Assembly (NCBI GenBank): GCA_964433345.1
Contig: CAYSQJ010000005.1
Coordinates: 62,001 to 126,000, forward strand
Reading direction: 5' to 3'
Source: Ga0077527 sp964433345
Lineage (GTDB): Bacteria; Pseudomonadota; Gammaproteobacteria; Burkholderiales; SG8-41
Length of the DNA: 64,000 nt
Each line of letters opens with the position of its first letter. The stretch's first letter is position 1. This document shows, one piece after another, positions 57,999 to 64,000 of this stretch. The notes below the pieces were generated by a model. The model was not told the origin of the DNA. It did no database searches and saw only the letters and a program-made list of their open reading frames with translations. The translations under genes were made by a program, and so were the position numbers.

Positions 57999-60900
57999 TC
58001 AGTCCGTCTTGCCGTATCCGCCGCCGCCCGGCGTCTCGATGATGAAACTGTCGCCCGGCTGCATCAGGGTGCCGGCGCAGGCGGCAAGCGGCTCGATGCG
58101 CCCGTCGGCGCGTTCGACCGCGTTGCGGCCGGTGGCCCCCGGCGCGCCGCCCGCCATGCCGTAGGGCGGCACGCGGCGATGGCCGGAAAGTATGGCCGCG
58201 GTCATCGTTTCAAGGAAACGGATTTTGCGCACCGCGCCGTCGCCTCCGCGCCAGCGCCCGCTGCCGCCGCTGCCGCGGCGGATCGCGAAACTGTCGACGC
58301 GCACCGGGTAGCGCCATTCCAGCACCTCGGGGTCGGTCAGCCTGGAGTTGGTCATGTGGGTCTGCACGCAGGCGGTGCCGTCGAAACCGCGCGGATCGCC
58401 TGTTCCGCCTTGCAGTATGCCGGCACCCGAGCCTCCGGCAACGGTTTCGTAGTACTGGTGACGCTCGTTGCCGAAGGTGAAGTTGTTCATCGTTCCCTGC
58501 GAAGCACCCATCACCCCAAGTGCGCCGTACAGCGCATCGGTGACGCACTGCGAGGTTTCGACGTTGCCGGCGACCACCGCCGCGGGATGGCGCGGGTTGA
58601 GCAGAGAGCCTTCCGGCACGATGACTTCCAATGGCTTCAGGCAGCCGGCATTGAGCGGGATGTCGTCGTCGACCAGCGTGCGGAACACGTAGAGCACGGC
58701 GGCCATGGTCACCGCAAACGGCGCATTGAAGTTGTCGGCGCCCTGTGCCGAGCTGCCGCTGAAATCGATCACCGCGCTGCGTGCGCTGCGATCAACGCGG
58801 ATCGCCACGCGGATCACCGCGCCGTAGTCCATTTCGTAGCTGAAGCTGCCGTCGCGCAACCGGTCGATGACCCGGCGCACCGCCTCCTCGGCGTTGTCCT
58901 GCACATGACGCATGTAGGCGGCGACGACATCGAGACCGTATTCCGCGGTCATGCGCTGCAACTCTGCAGCGCCCTTGCGGTTGGCGGCGATCATCGCCCG
59001 CAGGTCGGCGATGTTCTGGTCGATGTTGCGGGCTGGGTGTTTTGCCGCGGAGAACAGCGCGCGGGTCTCGGCCTCGCGCAGCAGGCCGTCGCGGGCAAGC
59101 AGGAATCCGGAAATCAGCACCCCTTCGTCGTCGATGTGGCGGCTGTCCGGCGGCATCGAGCCCGGCGTGATGCCGCCGACGTCGGCGTGGTGACCGCGCG
59201 AGCCGGTGTAGAACAGCACCTCGCGGCCCTTGGTGTCGAACACCGGCGTGATCACCGTGATGTCGGGCAGGTGGGTGCCGCCGGCATAGGGATCGTTGAG
59301 CATCCATGCATCTCCGGGCAGCATCTTTCCGCGTGAGGCGGCGATCACCGCCTTTACGCTTTCCCCCATCGAACCGAGATGCACAGGCATGTGCGGCGCA
59401 TTGGCGATCAGGCTGCCCTGCGCGTCGAACAGTGCACAGGAAAAGTCGAGGCGCTCCTTGATGTTCACCGAATACGCGGTATTGGCCAGCGTCGCGCCCA
59501 TCTGCTCGGCGATCGACATGTAGAGATTGTTGAAGACTTCCAGCCTGACCGGGTCGGCTTCGGTGTTCCCGTGCATCGCCGGGCGCGGCGCAATGCGGCT
59601 GAGCAGCAGTTCCGCACGGGCGGTCACCTGCGCCTGCCATCCGGCTTCGACGACAGTGGTGGCGTTGTCGTCGACGATCAATGCCGGGCCGTCGATGCGA
59701 CTGCCGGATTCCAGCCTGTCGCGGACATGGACCGGGGCATCGTGCCAGAGGCCGCCGGCGTGGATTTTCACGGTGGTTGCAGGGGATGGCTTGCCTGATG
59801 CCGGCGGCGGGTCTGTGAATCCGCGGTCGGCGTTGCCACGGCCGATGGCTTCCACCGATACCGCTTCCACGACCAGCTGCCGGTCGGGCATCAGGAAACT
59901 GTAACGCTCCAGGTATTGCGCAGTGAACACCTGCTGCATGTCCTGCACAGTGCCGTAGGGCACGCCGATCGCGGTATCGGTGCCGGCATACTTGATGTGG
60001 GCGCGCGGATGCAGGGTGATCTCGGTCACGGCGACGCCCTGGTCCATGAGCTCTTGCTGCGTTTGGCTGCGCAAGCCGGCGAGCTGCGCATCCAGCGCCC
60101 TGAGCGATGCAGCTTCGAGCGGCATTTCAACGGTCTGCTCGCGCATCGCCGTGATGTCGGCAAGTCCCATGCCGTAGGCCGAGAGCACGCCGGCCAGGGG
60201 GTGGATGAATATCCGCGGCATGCCGAGGGCATCGGCGACGCGGCAGGCATGCTGCCCGGCGGCGCCGCCGAAGCAGGCGAGGGTGTAGCGGGTGATGTCG
60301 TGGCCGCGCTGCACCGAAATTTTCTTGATCGCGTTGGCCATGTTTTCCACGGCGATCTGCAGAAAACCTTCGGCAACTTCCTCGAGTGATTTTAAATTAT
60401 TGTTTTTATTGACTATTTTTCCGTGCAATGCCGCCAGCTCGCGGCGCGCTGCAGCGACGTTCAGCGGCTGGCAGCCGTCGTCGCCGAAGACCCGCGGAAA
60501 AAACTCCGGCTGGATCCGGCCCAGCACGGCATTGCAGTCGGTGATGGTTGGCAGTCCGCCTTTGCCGTAGCAAGCAGGCCCCGGGCTGGCGCCCGCGGAA
60601 TCCGGGCCGACGCGCATGCGCGCGCCGTCGAAATGCAGGATCGAACCGCCGCCTGCGGCCACCGTGTGGATGGACAGCATCGGCGCGCGGATGCGCACGC
60701 CGGCGACCTGCGCGTCGAATGTGCGTTCCAGCGCCGAGAGATCGTTTCCGGCGAAATGCGCAACGTCGGTGGAGGTGCCGCCCATGTCGAAACCGATGAT
60801 GCGATCAAAGCCCGCAGCGAGCGCGCTGCGCGCGGCGCCGACGATGCCGCCAGCCGGGCCGGAGAGGATGCTGTCCCTGCCGCGGAAATGCGCGGCATCG

Positions 60901-61640
60901 GTGAGGCCGCCGCTGGACTGCATGAACAGCAGGCGCACGCCCGGCAGTTCGGCACGCAGCTGCCCGACATAGCGATGCAGCACCGGTGTCAGATAGGCAT
61001 CGGCCACCGTGGTGTCGCCGCGCGCCACCAGCTTCATCAGCGGGCTGACCTCGTGCGATGCAGAGACCTGGGTGAAGCCGGCTTCGCGGGCGAGCGCCGC
61101 CGCGGCCTGCTCATGGGCGGGATAACGGTAGGCATGCATGAATACGATGGCGAAGGAGGTGTAGCCGCGGTTCCGCGCGGCTGCGAAATCGCGACGCAGT
61201 GCCCCGGCATCCGGCGCGCGGATGACATCGCCATGCGCGCCGCAGCGTTCGTCGACTTCCCAGACGTCACCGTAGAGGCAGTCGGGCAGCACGATACGGC
61301 GGTCAAAGATGCGCGGCCGGTTCTGCCAGGCGATGCGCAGCGCGTCACCGAAGCCGCGGGTGATGAACAGTGCGGTCGGCTCGCCCTTGCGTTCGAGCAG
61401 CGCGTTGGTGGCCACTGTGGTGCCCATGCGCACTGCTGCGATGGCGTCCGCGGGAATCGCGGCGTCGCGGGCGATGCCGAGGAAGTCGCGGATGCCGGCA
61501 AGCGCGGCATCGCGGTAACGTGCGGGATCCTCGGACAGCAGCTTGCGGGTGAGGAGGCTGCCGTCCGGATGGCGCGCGACGATGTCGGTGAACGTGCCGC
61601 CGCGGTCGATCCAGAACTGCCACCGTCCGGATTCATTCAT
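57999..61640 (-). CDS. Fused 5-oxoprolinase/hydantoinase (HyuA-HyuB)
   Basis: A protein of about 1213 residues with HyuA- and HyuB-type halves in one chain, as in ATP-dependent 5-oxoprolinases (usual length about 1200-1290). The N-terminal half has FWIDRGGTFTDIVARH (about 9-24), the ATPase motif IGFDMGGTSTDVAHF (about 270-284), and ISVQRGHDITRYTLACFGGAAGQHA. The C-terminal half (from about 690) has VRLEVFNNLYMSIAEQMG and GGSGRWRGGDGAVRKIRFLE. It would open 5-oxoproline or a hydantoin using ATP. The ATG at 61640 is preferred. An AT-rich element encodes the residues around IVNKNNNLK (about 408-416) in frame, in a variable linker. Confidence 0.9.
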   Translation of the reverse strand: MNESGRWQFWIDRGGTFTDIVARHPDGSLLTRKLLSEDPARYRDAALAGIRDFLGIARDAAIPADAIAAVRMGTTVATNALLERKGEPTALFITRGFGDALRIAWQNRPRIFDRRIVLPDCLYGDVWEVDERCGAHGDVIRAPDAGALRRDFAAARNRGYTSFAIVFMHAYRYPAHEQAAAALAREAGFTQVSASHEVSPLMKLVARGDTTVADAYLTPVLHRYVGQLRAELPGVRLLFMQSSGGLTDAAHFRGRDSILSGPAGGIVGAARSALAAGFDRIIGFDMGGTSTDVAHFAGNDLSALERTFDAQVAGVRIRAPMLSIHTVAAGGGSILHFDGARMRVGPDSAGASPGPACYGKGGLPTITDCNAVLGRIQPEFFPRVFGDDGCQPLNVAAARRELAALHGKIVNKNNNLKSLEEVAEGFLQIAVENMANAIKKISVQRGHDITRYTLACFGGAAGQHACRVADALGMPRIFIHPLAGVLSAYGMGLADITAMREQTVEMPLEAASLRALDAQLAGLRSQTQQELMDQGVAVTEITLHPRAHIKYAGTDTAIGVPYGTVQDMQQVFTAQYLERYSFLMPDRQLVVEAVSVEAIGRGNADRGFTDPPPASGKPSPATTVKIHAGGLWHDAPVHVRDRLESGSRIDGPALIVDDNATTVVEAGWQAQVTARAELLLSRIAPRPAMHGNTEADPVRLEVFNNLYMSIAEQMGATLANTAYSVNIKERLDFSCALFDAQGSLIANAPHMPVHLGSMGESVKAVIAASRGKMLPGDAWMLNDPYAGGTHLPDITVITPVFDTKGREVLFYTGSRGHHADVGGITPGSMPPDSRHIDDEGVLISGFLLARDGLLREAETRALFSAAKHPARNIDQNIADLRAMIAANRKGAAELQRMTAEYGLDVVAAYMRHVQDNAEEAVRRVIDRLRDGSFSYEMDYGAVIRVAIRVDRSARSAVIDFSGSSAQGADNFNAPFAVTMAAVLYVFRTLVDDDIPLNAGCLKPLEVIVPEGSLLNPRHPAAVVAGNVETSQCVTDALYGALGVMGASQGTMNNFTFGNERHQYYETVAGGSGAGILQGGTGDPRGFDGTACVQTHMTNSRLTDPEVLEWRYPVRVDSFAIRRGSGGSGRWRGGDGAVRKIRFLETMTAAILSGHRRVPPYGMAGGAPGATGRNAVERADGRIEPLAACAGTLMQPGDSFIIETPGGGGYGKTD
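60389..60421 (-). repeat. AT-rich element, copy 8 (in frame inside the oxoprolinase gene)
   Basis: On the minus strand it reads AATAGTCAATAAAAACAATA, then ATTTAAAATC. It codes for the residues IVNKNNNLK between the HyuA linker and a conserved helix without breaking the frame. Asn/Lys-rich translation of AT-rich DNA stands out from the surrounding Ala/Arg/Gly-rich protein. The core CAATAAAAACAA is identical to copies 1 and 5. Confidence 0.85.
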
Positions 61641-61798
61641 CACTGCAGTCGTGCCTTAAACGTCGTCGCCATGCGCCGCATGTTAGCGCATCGGCCGGTT
61701 GACGCTCGACAGGCGGCAGGGTCTAATCACGCCTGCCGCGCGTCGCGCGCCGGACTGCGCCTGCAGCGCGGAACAATTTCAGGAAAAGTCGGCAGTCC

Positions 61799-63085
61799 AT
61801 GGCGGAACCGGTCGTCAACAAGATTGGCAAGTACGAGGTTGTCAGGAAGCTGGGCGATGGCGCCACCAGCACCGTGTTCCTCGCGCGCGATGCCTTCAAT
61901 GACCGGGAAGTCGCGATCAAGCTGGTTTCCCAGACCGCGCTGAAGGACGAGAATCGCGGGCAGCTGATGCACCGCCTGTTCCTGACCGAGGCATCTCTCG
62001 CCGGCAAGCTCAACCATCCGCATATCGTCGAAATTTATGACGCCGTCGCGGACGAGGACAACACCTACATCGTCATGGAGTACGTGCCCGGCGGCACGCT
62101 GCAGCGATTCACCCGAGCCGACAACCTGCTGGCGCTGGGCGACGTGATTGAGGTGATCTACAAGTGCGCGAGGGCGCTTGATTTCGCCTCGCAGCTGGGC
62201 GTGATCCACCGCGACATCAAGCCGGCCAACATCATGGTCAAGGACAACACCGACATCAAGGTCACCGATTTCGGTTCGGCGGCGCTGATGATGACCGAGC
62301 GCACCGTGGTCGACGGCATCGGCACCCCGGCCTACATGTCGCCCGAGCAGCACCTGAACAAGCCGGCCAACCTGCAGACCGACATCTACGCGCTGGGCGT
62401 GGTGATGTTCCAGATGCTGACCGGCCGCCTGCCCTTCACCGCCGACAACATCGCCGGCCTCGCGCACCAGGTCCTCAACGCCGATCCGCCGCTGCCGTCC
62501 GAGTTCAGGCCCGAGGTGCCGACAGAACTCGATCTCGTGGTGCGCCGCGCGATGGCGCGAGAGCAGACCGTGCGTTACATGACCTGGGAGCAGTTCGCCA
62601 ACGACCTCGCGGCGATTGCCGCAGGTGCGCCGCTGCCCAAGCACGGCGTACTCGACACCGAGAAATTCAACATCCTGCGCACGCTGTCATTCTTCAAGTC
62701 CTTCGGCGACGTCGAGCTGTGGGAGGTGCTGCGCTTTTCGGAGTGGGCGGATTTCGCGAAGGACGAGGTCATCATCAACGAGGGCGAGCCCGGCGATTTT
62801 TTCGGCATCATCGTTTCCGGCGAGGCGCGGGTGCTGCGCAAGCGCCGGCTGCTGCTGAGCCTGCTCAAGGCGGGGGAGTGCGTCGGCGAGATGGCCTACC
62901 TTGGCGAGCCGGGGAGCCTGCGCTCGGCCGATGTGGTCGCAGCGACCGACCTGCGCATGATCAAGATCAGCGTGAAGGCGCTGGAACGCGCCTCCGAGCT
63001 GTGCCGGCTCAACTTTGATCGTACTTACCTGCGGATACTGGTTGGCCGCCTCGCGGCGGCCAACTCCAAGCTGGCCGGAATCTAG
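61799..63085 (+). CDS. Ser/Thr protein kinase with a cyclic nucleotide-binding domain
   Basis: A 428-residue signalling protein. Residues 11-275 form a Hanks-type kinase: Gly loop LGDGATSTV (18-26), K41 in VAIKLV, E64 in helix C, catalytic loop HRDIKPAN (137-144), DFG at 157-159, and activation-loop end GTPAYMSPEQ. Residues about 300-415 form a cNMP-binding domain with DEVIINEGEPGDFFGIIVSGEARV and the phosphate-binding cassette GECVGEMAYLGEPGSLRSADV. No membrane helix is present. The order (kinase first, sensor second) is the reverse of eukaryotic cGMP-dependent kinases. cAMP or another nucleotide may control kinase activity. Confidence 0.92.
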   Translation: MAEPVVNKIGKYEVVRKLGDGATSTVFLARDAFNDREVAIKLVSQTALKDENRGQLMHRLFLTEASLAGKLNHPHIVEIYDAVADEDNTYIVMEYVPGGTLQRFTRADNLLALGDVIEVIYKCARALDFASQLGVIHRDIKPANIMVKDNTDIKVTDFGSAALMMTERTVVDGIGTPAYMSPEQHLNKPANLQTDIYALGVVMFQMLTGRLPFTADNIAGLAHQVLNADPPLPSEFRPEVPTELDLVVRRAMAREQTVRYMTWEQFANDLAAIAAGAPLPKHGVLDTEKFNILRTLSFFKSFGDVELWEVLRFSEWADFAKDEVIINEGEPGDFFGIIVSGEARVLRKRRLLLSLLKAGECVGEMAYLGEPGSLRSADVVAATDLRMIKISVKALERASELCRLNFDRTYLRILVGRLAAANSKLAGI

Positions 63086-63093
63086 GACGGATT

Positions 63094-63576
63094 TCAGGGG
63101 ACCGCGTCGTCGCTCTTGATGTCCTCGAGCACGTTGTAGCCGCTGGCCTTGCCGTCGGGGCCGAAGCGCACGACGAAGACGCCGACCTCGGGCGGGATGG
63201 CGACCCGCCACTCCCACACGGTCTCGCCGCCAAGGTTGATGACTTCCCGCGGCTTGCCCAGCAGCATTTTCACGTCATCCGCAGTGGAGACGCCGGGCAC
63301 CACGCGGTGGAGCCGTTCCTGTGTCAGCAGCTGGGTGGTGCCGGCAACCTTGCGGTTGCTGTCGATGGCAAAGCGCCAGCTCTCGACGCCTTCGGGGCCG
63401 TAGACATAGTCCCAGAGTTCGCCGCCTTGAGCGCCCTTGAGGACTTCCGTCGGCTTGCCGAGCCTTTGCTGGACCTCGTCGGCCGAGGCGCCGACACGGA
63501 TTGCCGACGGCGCTGCACAGCCGGCGAGGGCGCCGATCAGCAGCAGCGTCGTGGACAATCGAATATGGAAGTTCAT
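63094..63576 (-). CDS. Lipoprotein with two BamE/OmlA-like repeats
   Basis: A 160-residue lipoprotein with a lipobox (LAGC) and C20 as the lipidated residue. Residues about 27-58 (VGASADEVQQRLGKPTEVLK, then WDYVYG) and 88-130 (VVPGVSTADDVKMLLGKPREV, then VWEWRV) are two copies of the SmpA/OmlA/BamE pattern (G-x-S/T...LGKP...W). Lacking an Asp at position +2 (A21), it is likely sorted to the outer membrane. It may support envelope assembly. It converges on the kinase gene with an 8-nt gap. Confidence 0.87.
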   Translation of the reverse strand: MNFHIRLSTTLLLIGALAGCAAPSAIRVGASADEVQQRLGKPTEVLKGAQGGELWDYVYGPEGVESWRFAIDSNRKVAGTTQLLTQERLHRVVPGVSTADDVKMLLGKPREVINLGGETVWEWRVAIPPEVGVFVVRFGPDGKASGYNVLEDIKSDDAVP

Positions 63577-63886
63577 GATGTCATCTCCGGTTGAGGTGCT
63601 TCAATGCAAGCCGACAGTCCTGTGCATCGCGAATCGCAAACAGGTCTGCCGGCCAATTATTCCCGAACCTGCTTCAGGTGGAACAATCCGGATAAGATCT
63701 GCGCAATTCAGCCACCTGCGTCGCACTAAGGTGACGCGTTTTTAATCAGGCTCTGGCAAATAGAGTCCCGCCGCGGTTTCAAGTTCCTTGATCGCACCGG
63801 CGGCTGCAGTGGCAGTGTTGCCGTTGACCACTGTAATCCACCGAGCCGGTCCTGTCAGTCGCGGGTTACGCGGTAGTCAGTCCCGG
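63577..63886. other. Intergenic region near the right edge
   Basis: These 310 nt hold no supported gene on either strand. It includes the upstream region of the lipoprotein gene. No clear promoter, terminator or repeat was seen. Confidence 0.5.
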
Positions 63887-64000
63887 TCAGTTCCGGGTCC
63901 GCCAGGCCCCCAGTCGGCCTGCCAGATATATAACGCAGCCGAGGAAAAAAACCATTCCGGCATCGCTGGACTTGCCAGCCCATGCCACTGCAGCGGTTAC
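63887..64000 (-). CDS. Possible C-terminus of a membrane protein (cut by window edge)
   Basis: A 37-codon frame plus stop runs into the window from the right on the minus strand: VTAAVAWAGKSSDAG, then MVFFLGCVIYLAGRLGAWRTRN and TGA. One hydrophobic helix is plausible, with a basic tail. It could equally be a small complete protein beginning at the internal Met. The coding signal is short, so this is only tentative. Confidence 0.3.
   Translation of the reverse strand, partial: VTAAVAWAGKSSDAGMVFFLGCVIYLAGRLGAWRTRN

Overview
The window is GC-rich, densely coded bacterial chromosome, most likely from a betaproteobacterium of the order Burkholderiales (Alcaligenaceae/Comamonadaceae-like). The signs are four Bug-type receptors of the tripartite tricarboxylate transporter (TTT) family with one TctA/TctB pair, a HemP gene behind a Fur box, SrkA/YihE, a DUF3025 protein, and many CoA- and organic-acid-handling genes in short same-strand operons. 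The species is not identified. I saw no rRNA, tRNA, CRISPR array, transposase or phage gene.

Layout. 1-9.5 kb (minus): a catabolic block with the start of an FAD oxidoreductase, a VOC/glyoxalase protein, a D-2-hydroxyacid dehydrogenase, UbiD/UbiX, a hotdog thioesterase, an acyl-CoA synthetase, an MDR oxidoreductase, a cysteine-dioxygenase-like cupin and a GntR regulator. 9.7-14.8 kb (plus): an export/import block of three tandem, translationally coupled MFS paralogs and two TauE/SafE permeases. 14.8-17.1 kb: a 46-residue membrane protein, an orphan ParA, a small conserved-looking protein and a gamma-carbonic anhydrase. 17.1-24.9 kb: two gamma-glutamyltransferase-family enzymes and three Bug receptors. 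25-32.4 kb: a DAACS symporter, SrkA, an alpha/beta hydrolase, a patatin, a receiver-domain protein, DUF3025, Dtd and HtpX. 32.5-36.9 kb: a 1084-residue protein joining a small N-terminal domain, a very long helix, one membrane segment and an AsmA-like region, then an HD-domain protein. 36.9-42.7 kb (minus): an MDR enzyme, an enoyl-CoA hydratase, a second cupin, a CaiB/BaiF CoA-transferase and a two-subunit CoA-transferase whose alpha gene is cut by an in-frame TGA and whose subunit genes are separated by a DNA glycosylase gene. 42.9-49.9 kb (plus): an alpha/beta hydrolase, a fumarase/ASL-superfamily lyase, a D-2-hydroxyacid dehydrogenase, a Bug receptor, TctB and TctA. 50-57.5 kb: two MFS transporters, a class II aldolase, a PrpF-family isomerase, a TerB-like protein, an SDR and HemP. 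57.5-64 kb: a Rho_N-like small protein, a fused 5-oxoprolinase/hydantoinase, a Ser/Thr kinase with a cyclic-nucleotide-binding domain and a two-repeat BamE-like lipoprotein.

How it fits together. Most genes suggest scavenging of carboxylates and their CoA esters: Bug/TctAB, DAACS and MFS uptake, CoA activation or transfer, hydration, decarboxylation through prenyl-FMN, and hydroxyacid oxidation. The two GGT-family enzymes and the 5-oxoprolinase add a gamma-glutamyl/5-oxoproline theme.

The most distinctive signal is a family of short AT-rich elements of about 35 bp. I find eight copies (near 15.2, 22.9, 28.3, 31.4, 41.4, 45.4, 53.6 and 60.4 kb) sharing the core AATAAAAWCAAWTASTTA. They sit in very GC-rich DNA and nearly always touch a gene end. 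Some supply stop codons, one supplies the start of a signal peptide, one fills a whole intergenic gap and one lies in frame inside the 5-oxoprolinase gene. Three further kinds of long imperfect inverted repeat lie between operons.
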